Assembly (NCBI RefSeq): GCF_030409335.1
Contig: NZ_JAUFPN010000147.1
Span: 62,001-126,000 of the forward strand
Direction: 5' to 3'
DNA length: 64,000 nt
Source of the DNA: Paeniroseomonas aquatica
GTDB lineage: Bacteria; Pseudomonadota; Alphaproteobacteria; Acetobacterales; Acetobacteraceae
Shown here: piece after piece, positions 20,189-29,750 of the stretch
How positions within the stretch are numbered: position 1 is the first letter of the stretch
How the letters are laid out: every line of letters starts with the position of its first letter
Position numbers and translations under genes: made by a program
The notes under the pieces: generated by a model
Seen by the model: the letters and a program-made list of their open reading frames with translations, nothing else
Database searches by the model: none
Told to the model about the DNA's origin: nothing

Positions 20189-20920
20189 ATGCCCCGCTTC
20201 ACCGGCAAGACCATACTCATCTCCGGCGGCGCCCGCGGCCAGGGCGCCGTCGAGGCCCGGATGATCGTCGCCGAGGGCGGCCGCGTCGTCATCACCGACG
20301 TGCTCGCCGAGGAAGGCCAGGCGCTGGCCATCAGCCTCGGTGCTGCGGCGCAATTCCTGCGCCACGATGTCACCGATGCGGCCGGCTGGGCCGCCGCCGT
20401 CGCCGCCGCCGAGGCCATGGGCGGGTTGCACGGGCTGGTGAACAACGCCGGGATCTATGTCCCGGCCTCGCTGATGGACACCGACGCCGCGCTGTTCGAG
20501 CGGCACATGCGCATCAACCAGCTCGGCTGTTTCCTCGGGATGCAGGCGGTGGTGCCGGCGATGGAGCGTGCCGGCGGCGGCGCCATCGTCAACATCTCCT
20601 CGACCGCGGGGCTGCGCGGGTCGCCCGGCGCCATCGCCTACAGCGCGACCAAATGGGCGCTCCGCGGCATGACCAAGGCCGCCGCCATCGACCTGGCCCC
20701 GCGCAACATCCGGGTGAATTCCGTCCACCCCGGCCCGATCGACACGAAGATGCTCGAGGTCCGCACGCCCGAGCAGAACGCCATCCGCCTGCAGTCCGTG
20801 CCGATGCGCCGCCAGGGCACGCCCGAGGAGGTGGCGAAGCTGGTGCTGTTCCTGCTCTCCGACGACAGCAGCTACATGACCGGCTCGGAACTCGCCATCG
20901 ACGGCGGCGCCTCGCTGTAG
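20189..20920 (+). CDS. SDR-family NAD(P)-dependent oxidoreductase
   Basis: A 243-residue classical short-chain dehydrogenase. The cofactor motif is present in the variant form SGGARGQGAVEA (TGxxxGxG-like, residues 11-22), then NNAG, the catalytic Ser in NISSTAG, Y-S-A-T-K (Tyr and Lys) and the HPGPIDTKM loop. ITD after the second strand suggests NAD+ preference. The start has an AGGAGG 9 nt upstream. It follows the receptor gene by 53 nt. Substrate unknown; FabG-like or 3-alpha-hydroxysteroid-like alcohol oxidation is typical. Confidence 0.9.
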   Translation: MPRFTGKTILISGGARGQGAVEARMIVAEGGRVVITDVLAEEGQALAISLGAAAQFLRHDVTDAAGWAAAVAAAEAMGGLHGLVNNAGIYVPASLMDTDAALFERHMRINQLGCFLGMQAVVPAMERAGGGAIVNISSTAGLRGSPGAIAYSATKWALRGMTKAAAIDLAPRNIRVNSVHPGPIDTKMLEVRTPEQNAIRLQSVPMRRQGTPEEVAKLVLFLLSDDSSYMTGSELAIDGGASL

Positions 20921-20946
20921 CTTGTCGTCTCCAGCTTGTCGTCTCC
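20919..20946 (+). repeat. 14-bp perfect tandem duplication after the SDR stop
   Basis: AGCTTGTCGTCTCC occurs twice without a gap, at 20919-20932 and 20933-20946. The first copy overlaps the last two bases of the SDR stop codon. It lies in the 75-bp gap before the next receptor gene and looks like a recent slippage duplication. Confidence 0.9.
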
Positions 20947-20995
20947 CTTGGGCCGGGCCAGACTGACCTGAAGCAAAACGAACGGGGAGGCACCG

Positions 20996-21964
20996 ATGAC
21001 GCTGATCGCACGGCGAAGCCTGCTGGCCGGGGCACTCCTCGCCCCGGCCCTGGCGGGGGCGCAATCCGCCTATCCCGGCCGCACCGTCCGCGTGATCAAC
21101 GCCTATAGCCCCGGCGGGACCGCGGATGTCGTCTGCCGCATCCTCTTCGCCAGGCTGTCGGAACGCCTCGGCCAGAGCTTCGCGGTCGAGAACCGCCCCG
21201 GCGCCGCCGGCACCATCGCCGCCCAGGCGGTCGCCCGTGCCCCGGCCGATGGCTACACGCTGCTGTACGACGCGACCGCCCATTCGGTGAACCCGGCGCT
21301 GTTCGGCAGCCGGCTGCCCTACGACACGCGGCGGGACCTGCTGCCGGTCTTCCTTGCCATGGTCACGCCGAACACGCTCATGGTGACCAACGGCTTCGGC
21401 CCGAGAACCGTCCCCGAGCTCATCGCCCATGCCAAGGCCAATCCCGGCAGGCTCGACTGCGCCTCCACCGGGATCGGCACCGTGCAGCATGTCTCGCTGG
21501 AATTGCTGAACCACCGGGCGGAGATCCGCATCAACCACGTGGTCTACCGCGAGATCGCCGCGGCGCGGAACGACCTCACCTCCGGCCGGGTCCCGATGCA
21601 GTTCAGCAACGTCCCCTCCACCCTGCCGGTGACCCAGGCCAACCAGGCGCGCTGCCTGGCCCATTGCGGCCCGGCGCCGATCGCCCAACTGCCCGGCATC
21701 CCCGGCTTCGCCGAGACCCTGCCGGGCTTCGAGACCTGGGAATGGAACGGCGTCTTCACCCCGGCCGGCACCCCGGGCGAGGTCATCACCCGGCTGAATG
21801 CGGAGCTGAACGCCACCATTCGCGACAGCGTGGTGATCGAACGCCTGACCGGGCTCGGCGCCCTCACCCGGCCCAACACGGTCGAGGAATTCGCCGCCTT
21901 CCGCGACCAGCAGACCGAGTTCTTCACCGGCATGGTCCGGATGGCGAATATCCGCATCGACTGA
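20996..21964 (+). CDS. Bug/TctC-family tripartite tricarboxylate transporter receptor
   Basis: A 322-residue periplasmic receptor of the Bug family. The signal peptide (LARRS-type, MTLIARRSLLAGALLAPALAGA) precedes YPGRTVRVINAYSPGGTADVVCRI and FAVENRPGAAGTIAAQAVARAPADGYTLL, the two landmark segments for carboxylate binding. Such receptors serve TctA/TctB transporters or two-component sensing. No tctAB gene is in the window. It stands alone between the SDR and a sugar kinase; the AACGGGGAGG before the ATG is a good ribosome site. Confidence 0.92.
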   Translation: MTLIARRSLLAGALLAPALAGAQSAYPGRTVRVINAYSPGGTADVVCRILFARLSERLGQSFAVENRPGAAGTIAAQAVARAPADGYTLLYDATAHSVNPALFGSRLPYDTRRDLLPVFLAMVTPNTLMVTNGFGPRTVPELIAHAKANPGRLDCASTGIGTVQHVSLELLNHRAEIRINHVVYREIAAARNDLTSGRVPMQFSNVPSTLPVTQANQARCLAHCGPAPIAQLPGIPGFAETLPGFETWEWNGVFTPAGTPGEVITRLNAELNATIRDSVVIERLTGLGALTRPNTVEEFAAFRDQQTEFFTGMVRMANIRID

Positions 21965-22036
21965 TCGACAGGCCCCGGCTTCGCCGGTGCCAGGATTGCA
22001 GCCGAATCCGCCGCGCTTCGGCTACACTCCCGCCGC

Positions 22037-22942
22037 ATGACCGCTTGCGCCCAAGCCCCGCTCGTCATCTGCCTCGGCCATCTGGTGGCCGATCACACCT
22101 TCTGGGTCGAGGATATCCCGCAGCCCCCGGCCAAGGCGGTGGCGCGGCGCTACAGCCTCGGCGTCGGCGGCCTGGCCGCCAATGCCGCCATCGCCGTCGC
22201 CCGGCTGGGCGGCCGGGTGCGCTTCTGGGGCCGCATCGGCGACGACCGCAACGGCGGCCCGCTGGCGGCGGAACTGGCCGGTTTCGGCGTCGATGTCAGC
22301 GCCATCCGCATCGCCCCCGGCGCCCGCACCCCGGTCTCCTCCGTCCTGCTCGACCCGGTGGGCGAGCGGGTCATCTTCGCCTTCCGCGGCGAGGGGCTGG
22401 ACCTCGACCCCGAGGTGCTGCCGATGGGGACGCTGGGCGAAGCCGGTGCCCTGCTCTGCGACCCTCGCTGGCCGCGCGCCGCCGAGGCCGCCCTCCGCCG
22501 GGCCCGCGCCATCGGCGTGCCCAGCGTGCTGGACGCGGAGAAGTCCGAGGCCCGGCTGCTCGCGGCCCTGGTGCCGCTGGCCGACCACGCGATCTTCTCC
22601 CAGCCCGGGCTGCAGATCTTCGCCCCGGGCGTCGCCCCCGCCGAGGGGCTGCGCCGGGCGCTGGCCGCCGGCGCGCGGGTCGCCGCCGTCACCCGCGGCG
22701 AGCATGGAACGCTCTGGCTCACCGACGGCATGGAGCGCCCGGCCGAGACCCCGGCCTTTCCGGTCGAGGCGACCAACACCGCCGGCGCAGGCGACGTCTT
22801 CCATGGCGCCTATGCGCTGGCCCTGGCGGAGGGACAGCCGCTGCCGGCCCTCATGCGCTTCGCCTCGGCCGCGGGGGCGCTGCGGGCGCAGGATGGGGTG
22901 ACGCCGGACCGGACGGAGGTCGAGACGCTGATCCGGGGCTGA
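22037..22942 (+). CDS. PfkB-family carbohydrate kinase
   Basis: A 301-residue ribokinase-fold enzyme. PfkB signature 1 appears as SLGVGGLAANAAIAVARLGG and signature 2 as NTAGAGDVFHGAYALALAEG, with the catalytic Asp in GAGD. Phosphorylation of a sugar or ketose with ATP is expected. The family includes ribokinase, fructokinase and sulfofructose kinase; the FHG form of signature 2 recalls the last type, but the substrate cannot be fixed. It begins 72 nt after the Bug receptor on the same strand and converges on another Bug gene. The extended spacing suggests an independent promoter. Confidence 0.88.
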   Translation: MTACAQAPLVICLGHLVADHTFWVEDIPQPPAKAVARRYSLGVGGLAANAAIAVARLGGRVRFWGRIGDDRNGGPLAAELAGFGVDVSAIRIAPGARTPVSSVLLDPVGERVIFAFRGEGLDLDPEVLPMGTLGEAGALLCDPRWPRAAEAALRRARAIGVPSVLDAEKSEARLLAALVPLADHAIFSQPGLQIFAPGVAPAEGLRRALAAGARVAAVTRGEHGTLWLTDGMERPAETPAFPVEATNTAGAGDVFHGAYALALAEGQPLPALMRFASAAGALRAQDGVTPDRTEVETLIRG

Positions 22943-22972
22943 GCGCGGAAGCTGCCGCTCCCGCGTCACGGT

Positions 22973-23929
22973 TCAATCCAGGGCGATGCCGAGCGGCGCC
23001 GCAACCCGGCTCCAGCGCGCCAGATCCTCCCGCTGCATCGCGCCGAAGGCCGCGCCATCCGCGCCATTGGGCATGGCGCCGAGCAGATCGAGGCGCGACC
23101 GCACCAGCGCCGAGCCCAGCGCCGTGGTGAAGGCCGCCGCCAGCCGGGCCACCACCGGTGCCGGGGTTGGCGCCGGGGCGGAAAGCCCGGTCCAGATGCT
23201 GGCCTCGAAATCCTCGACGCCGGCCTCCGCCAGGGTCGGCACCTCGGGCGTCGCCGGGAAGCGCGCGGCGGAGGTGACGGCCAGTACCTTGAACTGCCCA
23301 CCGGCCGCGGCGAGCACCGAGGGGACGGAGACGAACATCAGCGCGATCCGCCCGGCCTGCAGGTCGTTGAAGGCCGCCGCCGCGCCGCGATAGGGCACGT
23401 GCTCCACCTGCAGACCCTGTCGGGCCTTCAGATCCTCCATGATGAGATGGGTATTGGTGCCGATGCCCGTGGAGGCATAGGGCAGCGGCCGCGATGCCTC
23501 GCGGGCGTAGCGCAGCAGCGCCGGGGCATCGGCGACGGGCAGGTCGGGGGATGCCAGCAGCGCCACCGGGCTATCGGTGAGATGCAGGATGGGGGTGAAA
23601 TCGGCGATGGGGTCATAGGGCAGCCGCCGGCCGATCGCCTTGGCGATGGTGAGCTGCCCCGCGGTGGACAGCAGAAGGGTCAGCCCATCCGGGGCGGCGC
23701 GCGCCACCGTTTCCGCCCCCAGCACGCCGCCGGCGCCGGCGCGGTTCTCGACCACCACCTGCTGCCCGAGCGGCCCGGCCACGCCCTGGGCCAGCAGCCG
23801 CCCCAGCACGTCCTGGGAGCCGCCGGGGGCGAAGGGGATCACCAGCCGCACCGGCCGGTCCGGCACCCAGCCCTCAGCGAGGGCCGCCCCGGGGATGACG
23901 GCGCCGAGTAGCGCCCGCCGCCCGATCAC
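22973..23929 (-). CDS. Bug/TctC-family receptor, last gene of the long catabolic operon
   Basis: A 318-residue Bug receptor starting at a GTG that overlaps the upstream stop (GTGA at 23926-23929). After a short signal peptide (RRALLGAVIPGAALA) come PDRPVRLVIPFAPGGSQDVLGRL and VVENRAGAGGVLGAETVARAAPDGLTLL, the family hallmarks. The other half carries VPYRGAAAAFNDLQAGRIALMF. Its position at the end of an operon that already encodes a complete LIV-type transporter is odd, since no TctAB genes follow. It may sense or capture the same carboxylate. Confidence 0.92.
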   Translation of the reverse strand: MIGRRALLGAVIPGAALAEGWVPDRPVRLVIPFAPGGSQDVLGRLLAQGVAGPLGQQVVVENRAGAGGVLGAETVARAAPDGLTLLLSTAGQLTIAKAIGRRLPYDPIADFTPILHLTDSPVALLASPDLPVADAPALLRYAREASRPLPYASTGIGTNTHLIMEDLKARQGLQVEHVPYRGAAAAFNDLQAGRIALMFVSVPSVLAAAGGQFKVLAVTSAARFPATPEVPTLAEAGVEDFEASIWTGLSAPAPTPAPVVARLAAAFTTALGSALVRSRLDLLGAMPNGADGAAFGAMQREDLARWSRVAAPLGIALD

Positions 23930-24489
23930 GGCGCCACCGAGGCGCCGAGCGACTGCATCAGCCGGTTGGCATTGGCGAACATTGCGATGGCATGGATCAG
24001 GTCCAGCACCTCCAGGTCCTCCAGCCCCGCCGCCCGCAACGGCGCGAGATCGGCACCGGTGATGGCGCCCGGCGTCGCCGTCAGCTTCGCGGCGAAATCG
24101 ACGATGGCGCGGCGCCGCGGCGGCAGCGCGGTGCCGATGCCCTCATCCAGCAGCGCCTGCATCGCCGCCGGCTCCCGCGTCAGCTCGGCGAAGCGCCGGG
24201 CATGGACCGAGGTGCAGTAGATGCAGCCGTTGACGAGGGAGACCACCGCCGTCGCCAGCTCCCGCTCCGCCCGCGGCAGCCCGCGCGGCGCATACATCAC
24301 GCTGTTGAACAACGCCCCGCGCTCGCCGAGCGATCCCGGGTCGTTGGCCAGCGTCAGGAAATAGGTCGAGCGGCGCTGCGCCGGCGGGCAGGCCTCGAGC
24401 GCGGCGAGCTGCGCCGGGGTGGCCTGCTCGGCCGCGACGGGCGGAATGCGCGGGTGCCAGGCGACCTCGTCCATGGTGAAGCGGCTCAT
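23926..24489 (-). CDS. AhpD-like alkylhydroperoxidase domain protein (Avi_7169-type)
   Basis: A 187-residue carboxymuconolactone-decarboxylase-fold protein. The redox motif C-I-Y-C followed by SVHARRFAELT (about residues 89-103) is the AhpD-type CxxC with its downstream His. It resembles the peroxidase-related enzymes described as the Avi_7169 family (TIGR04030 as I recall), which occur next to a CMD-domain partner, exactly as here. A role as a thiol-dependent reductase or gamma-carboxymuconolactone decarboxylase-like step is possible. It overlaps both neighbours by four bases. Confidence 0.8.
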   Translation of the reverse strand: MSRFTMDEVAWHPRIPPVAAEQATPAQLAALEACPPAQRRSTYFLTLANDPGSLGERGALFNSVMYAPRGLPRAERELATAVVSLVNGCIYCTSVHARRFAELTREPAAMQALLDEGIGTALPPRRRAIVDFAAKLTATPGAITGADLAPLRAAGLEDLEVLDLIHAIAMFANANRLMQSLGASVAP

Positions 24490-24962
24490 GCGGCGGCCTC
24501 CTCCTGCAACGCGCGCAGGCCGGCGAGCAGCCGGATCTGAAAGGGGATGAAGGCGATCAACTGCGTCACCGCGACGATATCCTGCGGCGAGAGGCCGGCG
24601 GCGCCGAGGGCATCGATCTCCGCCTGGCCGCAGCGCTCCGGCGCCTCGGCGACGAGGTCGGCGTAGCGCAGCAGCAGACCGAGCCGTCCCTCCGCCCGCA
24701 CCGGGTCCTCGGCTGCCGCCAGTGCCTCGGCCGGCACCGGCAGGGTGCGGATATGCGCCGCCAGCCCGTCATGGCCACCGAGCCGCGCCACCCGCAGCGC
24801 CAGCGCCGCCCGCTCGGCCAGGCTGACGCCGCCAGGCTCCGCCGGCAGCACCAGCTCGCGCCAGGCGCCCTCGGTATGCTGGCGGATCCCCGCCCTCTGC
24901 CCGCGCAATTCGGCGAGCGGCGAGCCGGGGGCGATCCCCAGCAGCGTCTCGACCAGATCCAT
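24486..24962 (-). CDS. CMD-domain protein (Avi_7170-type)
   Basis: A 158-residue helical protein of the carboxymuconolactone-decarboxylase superfamily lacking a CxxC pair. The start MDLVETLLGIAPGSPLAELR at 24962 overlaps the upstream stop by three bases and is preferred to an earlier in-frame ATG. The sequence pattern (SLAERAALALRVARLGGHDGLAAH, LSPQDIVAVTQLIAFIPFQIRL) fits the CMD domain protein family that is nearly always adjacent to the AhpD-like partner. The pair may form a heteromer. Function is not established. Confidence 0.75.
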   Translation of the reverse strand: MDLVETLLGIAPGSPLAELRGQRAGIRQHTEGAWRELVLPAEPGGVSLAERAALALRVARLGGHDGLAAHIRTLPVPAEALAAAEDPVRAEGRLGLLLRYADLVAEAPERCGQAEIDALGAAGLSPQDIVAVTQLIAFIPFQIRLLAGLRALQEEAAA

Positions 24963-26392
24963 CAGACGATCCTTTCCGCGGGCCATTCATCGCCCTGCAA
25001 CTCGGGGGTGGCGAAGGCCTCAAGGGTGGCGAAATGCGCCTCCCGGTCGGCGACGAAGAAGTCCCGCGTGATGGCCAGCGCCAGCCGCCGGGCGCCGGCG
25101 CTGACCGCCGGGATATCCCCGGTCAGCTTGCCGTGGCTGAGGGTCGCCGGATAGGTGAAGCAGTGGATGCGGGCCAGCGCCGGGCAGGCGCCGGGGACCC
25201 GTTCCTGGAAGCTGAGGTCGGAGGCGAGGTCCGGCGAGGCCGCCAGCTCCGCCTGCTCCTGGCCCGGCCTCGGGGTGAAGCGGTCGCCCCAGCGGCGAAT
25301 CTGCGGCGCCACCAGCCGCAGCTCCGGCCGAAGCGTCGCATCGACGCCAAAGCCGGTGCCGAAGATGAGGAAGTCGAGCTCGAAGGCGCCCTTCGGCGTC
25401 TCCACCCGCAACGCCCGGTCCCGCTCGGCCAGGCCCAGGATCGGGCTCGAGAGGTGCAGCCGCGCCCCGGGGTGGCGGGAGACGCGGAGCGTGCTGTCGC
25501 GCGGCGGCGGGGTCTGGGCGCCGAGCACGTGATGCAGGAAGCGCCATTTCCAATCGTCCGGCAGGGCGGCGAAGCCATGCACCACGCCGGGGCTGCCGAT
25601 GCCGGTGAACTTGTTGACCCGCGGCAGCGCGGCGCGGCGGACGAAGAGCTCGAGGCTCACCGCCCCCGCCTCCAGCGCCGTCGCCGCATTGTCCATGGCC
25701 GAGGCCCCGGCGCCCACCACCCCGACCCGCCTGCCGCGCAGCGCGGCGAAGTCGATCTCATCCCGCGTATGCGCCCAGAAGCGCCGGTCGATGCCGCGCG
25801 CGATCTCCGGCACGAAGGGCCCGCCCATGCCGTCCCGGCCGCTGGCCAGCACCGCCCGCCGGGCGAGGATCTCGCCCGCGCTGGTCTCGACCCCGACCAG
25901 CTCATCGGTACGCGGCCGCAGCAGCGAGACCGCGATGCCGTTCTCCACCGGCACCGCCATCACCCGCCGGTACCAGCCGAGGTAGTCCATCCATTGCCCG
26001 CGCGGGATCTTGCCGAGCGCCTCCCAGGCGGCGGTGCCATGCTGCGCCTCGAACCAAGCGCGGAAGGTGAGAGAGGGCAGGCCGAGGGCGGGGCCGGCCA
26101 GGCCCTTCGGCGAGCGCAGGGTCTCCATCCGGGCGAAGGTGACCCAGGGCCCCTCCTGCCCGGCCGGCGCCCGGTCCAGCACCCGGATGTTGTCGATGCC
26201 GAGCAGCCGCAGCGAGGCGGCGATGGCGAGACCCGACATGCCGGCGCCGATGATGACGACATCGACCACTGGCACGCCCTCGGCCTGCCGCCGGGGCACC
26301 CAGGCCTTGGCCGGCAGTTCGAGGTAGTCGAGGTCCTGGCGAAGCCGGGCCTCCAGCGCGGGGAGGCCGATCGGGGCAGCGGGGCTGGTCAT
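24962..26392 (-). CDS. FAD/NAD(P)-dependent oxidoreductase, flavin-containing monooxygenase-like
   Basis: A 476-residue two-dinucleotide-domain flavoprotein. The FAD site is VVIIGAGMSGLAIAASLRLLG (about 47-67), and a second Rossmann motif GVVGAGASAMDNAATALEAGA lies near residue 220 for NAD(P)H. The fold suggests an FMO, Baeyer-Villiger or N-hydroxylating enzyme, but the FxGxxxHxxxWP fingerprint of true FMO/BVMO was not found. It sits between the LIV transporter and the CMD/AhpD pair, implying oxidation of the imported compound. Starts 21 nt after livF. Confidence 0.8.
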   Translation of the reverse strand: MTSPAAPIGLPALEARLRQDLDYLELPAKAWVPRRQAEGVPVVDVVIIGAGMSGLAIAASLRLLGIDNIRVLDRAPAGQEGPWVTFARMETLRSPKGLAGPALGLPSLTFRAWFEAQHGTAAWEALGKIPRGQWMDYLGWYRRVMAVPVENGIAVSLLRPRTDELVGVETSAGEILARRAVLASGRDGMGGPFVPEIARGIDRRFWAHTRDEIDFAALRGRRVGVVGAGASAMDNAATALEAGAVSLELFVRRAALPRVNKFTGIGSPGVVHGFAALPDDWKWRFLHHVLGAQTPPPRDSTLRVSRHPGARLHLSSPILGLAERDRALRVETPKGAFELDFLIFGTGFGVDATLRPELRLVAPQIRRWGDRFTPRPGQEQAELAASPDLASDLSFQERVPGACPALARIHCFTYPATLSHGKLTGDIPAVSAGARRLALAITRDFFVADREAHFATLEAFATPELQGDEWPAERIV

Positions 26393-26413
26393 GCCCCGCT
26401 TCTTAGCAAGAAA

Positions 26414-27143
<730 letters not shown>

Positions 27144-27163
<20 letters not shown>

Positions 27164-28889
27164 TGACAACCTCCTTGTGCACGCGGATCTCGGCCGGCGT
27201 GCCGGCGGCCAGCACCTTGCCGAGGTTCAGCACCGTCACCTGGTCGCAGATGTCGAAGATCAGGTCGGCATGGTGCTCCACCAGCAGCACGCCGGTGCCC
27301 TGGCGGCTGACCGATTTGATCAGCGCGCCGAGCCGCTTGATCTCCTCCACCGAAAGCCCCGCCGCCGGCTCGTCCAGCAGCAAGAAGCCGGGCTTGAGCA
27401 TCAGCGCCCGGGCGATCTCCATGAAGCGCAGCTCGCTGTGCTGCAGCCGGTCGGCGCGGACCTCGGCCAGCGCCGAAAGCCCCACCGCGGCCAGGGCCAG
27501 CCGCGCCTGCGCCTTCATCCGCCGCTCGTCCGCCATGTGCCGCGGCAGCGAGAGCAGGGATTCGACGAAGGTCGCGGTGCCGCTGATGCTGGCGCCGATC
27601 ATGACGTTCTGCAGCACGCTGGCCTCGCCGATCAGCCGCGGCGTCTGATAGGTGCGGGCGATGCCCCGCGCCGCGCGGCCCTCGGGCGCGCCGGGCGGCA
27701 GCGCCGCAGCACCAATCGTCATGCTGCCCGCCTCCGGCTTGTAGTAGCCGGAGATGACGTTCAGCGTGGTGGTCTTGCCGCTGCCGTTCGGGCCGATCAG
27801 CCCATGCACCTCGCCCTGGCGGACGTCGAGGTCGACGCCGTCGATGGCGCGGACCCCGCCGAAGGCCAGCACGATGCCGCGCAGCGCCATGGTCTCCGGC
27901 GCGCCACGCTGGCCGATCAAGGGCTCCAGCGCCGCCGCATCCGGGCGGATGTCGCGGTTCTCCGGCAGCGCCAGGCGGTTGCGCCGATCGAGCAGCGCGG
28001 CGATGCCGCCCGGGATGGCAAGGACGATGACCAGCAGCAGCGCCGCGTAGAGGAAGGTGGACCAGGCCGCGAGCGGTGCCGCAATCTCCGGCAGCAGCGT
28101 CAGCAGGATGGTGCCGAGCAGCGGCCCGAGGATGGAGCCGCGCCCGCCGATCAGCACCGCGATGAAGAAGAGCAGCGACAGCTCGAAGGTGAAGGCATCC
28201 GGGGTGATGTAGGTCTGCAGCGAGGCAAACAGCCCGCCGGCGAAGGCCGCGAGCGCGCCGGCCAGGATGAAGACCAGCACCAGCATCCGCGGCTTGTCGA
28301 TGCCGGCGGCCTCGGCCGCGACTTCCGTATCGCGGATCGCCACCAGCGCCCGGCCGAAGCGGCTATGCGCGATATTGGCCGTCGCCCAGGTGCAGACGAC
28401 GGCGACCGCGAGGCAGAACCAGTAAAGGCCCCAGGCGGTATCCATCGGCGCCGGCAGCGCCGGGCCGGGGATGCCGATGCCGCCCCCCGTCACGTCCTGC
28501 CAGGCCAGGGTGATCTGGGTGACGATGGTGGCGAAGCCGAGCGTCGTCATGGCGAAGTAGAAGGTTCGCAGCCGCAGCGCCGGCAGGCCGACGATGACGC
28601 CGAAGAAGGCCCCGGCCACGGCGGCGATGCCAAGTGCGGGGAAGGCCCCGATCGGCGCCATCACCGTGCCAGCGGTCAGCACGCTGGCGGTATAGGCGCC
28701 GATGGTCAGCAGCGCGACATAGCCGATGGCGAGCTGCCCGGCATAGCCGACGATCAGGTTCAGCCCGGCGACCAGGATCCAGTAGATCGCCGCCCGCGTG
28801 GCGATCAGCGCCCAGTATTCATTGCCCGAGAGCGGCAGCAGCGCGGCGAGCGCCAGCAGCAGGGCGAATGGCCATAATGCGCGGACCAT
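27144..28889 (-). CDS. Fused LIV-type permease and ATPase (LivM-LivG)
   Basis: A 581-residue fusion. The first about 315 residues form a LivM permease (multiple helices, NLIVGYAGQLAIGYVALLTIGAY; EAA-like FGRALVAIRDTEVAAEAAGID), the last about 245 a LivG ATPase with Walker A GPNGSGKTT, LQHSELRFMEIARALM as a diverged signature and Walker B FLLLDEPAAGLS. The fusion keeps one of each domain fixed in the complex. The ABC signature deviates: in place of LSxGxQ stands LQHSELR, typical of some HAAT LivG subgroups. The start overlaps the livH stop (ATGA). Confidence 0.9.
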
Positions 28890-29746
28890 CAGACCCTCCG
28901 CGCCACGGGCGCGCCGAACATGCCCTGCGGCCGCAGCAGCAGGACGATGATGAACAGGGTGAAGACGGCGACCGAGGAGAAGATGCCACCGACGGTGAAG
29001 TTCGCCGCCTGCTGGAACAGCCCGAGCAGGATGCCGCCAATGACCGCACCGCGGTTGTTGCCCAAGCCCCCCAGCGCCACCGGGATGAAGCCGTAGAAGT
29101 TGAGCAAAGGTCCGTTGGCAAAGAAGGCCAGCAGGAGCTGCCCACCGGCGAAGCCCGCCAGCGCGCCGACGGCGCCGGCCAGCGCATAGCTGGCGATGCG
29201 CAGGTTGCGCTCGGGCAGGCCGAGGGCGCGGGCGGCGAAGTTGTCCTCGGCGATGGCGACGAAGGCGCGGCCGACCAGCGTGTGGCGATAGAGGTATTCG
29301 AGCCCGACGATGGTGACGACGCAGGCGCCGACCGGCAGCCAGTATTTCTCGTCCCAGATGCCGGAGCCCATCTCCAGCAGCCGCGGGAAGGGTTGCGGCT
29401 CCGTGCTCCACTGAAGCGCGGTCAGGTTCTGGATCAGCAGCGCGACGGCCAGCGTCGAGAGCACGTAGAGGTGCTGGTCGAGGCTTTTCAACACCGGCCG
29501 CACCGCGACGAATTCGGTGACGACGCCGAGCAGCGCGCAGGCCGTGAGCGTCAGCACCAGCGCCACCGGCCAGGGCAGCCCCAGCCGCAGCATGAACAGC
29601 GAGCCGAAGACGCCGCCGAGCATCCCGAGCTGCCCGGCGGTAAAGCTCATCACCCGGGAGGTCGAGTACATGGTGTTGTAGGTGATGCCGATCAGCGCAT
29701 AGACCGCGCCGACCGCCAGGCCCGAGGCCAGGATGGAGGCGAGCAT
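28889..29746 (-). CDS. livH: LIV-type ABC transporter permease LivH
   Basis: A 285-residue inner-membrane permease with eight or so helices. Typical features are GLAVGAVYALIGITYNTMYSTSRVMSFT-like N-terminal repeat and the cytoplasmic EAA-like loop VGRAFVAIAEDNFAARALGLPERN, which contacts the ATPases. It forms the channel with the LivM half of the fused protein. It lies 4 nt after the receptor gene and is fully collinear with the operon. Confidence 0.92.
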   Translation of the reverse strand: MLASILASGLAVGAVYALIGITYNTMYSTSRVMSFTAGQLGMLGGVFGSLFMLRLGLPWPVALVLTLTACALLGVVTEFVAVRPVLKSLDQHLYVLSTLAVALLIQNLTALQWSTEPQPFPRLLEMGSGIWDEKYWLPVGACVVTIVGLEYLYRHTLVGRAFVAIAEDNFAARALGLPERNLRIASYALAGAVGALAGFAGGQLLLAFFANGPLLNFYGFIPVALGGLGNNRGAVIGGILLGLFQQAANFTVGGIFSSVAVFTLFIIVLLLRPQGMFGAPVARRV

Positions 29747-29750
29747 GCGG

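Noticed and set aside
21971-21991. Hairpin after the Bug receptor at 21964
   Set aside because: It has a mismatch and no T run; too weak to list as a terminator.
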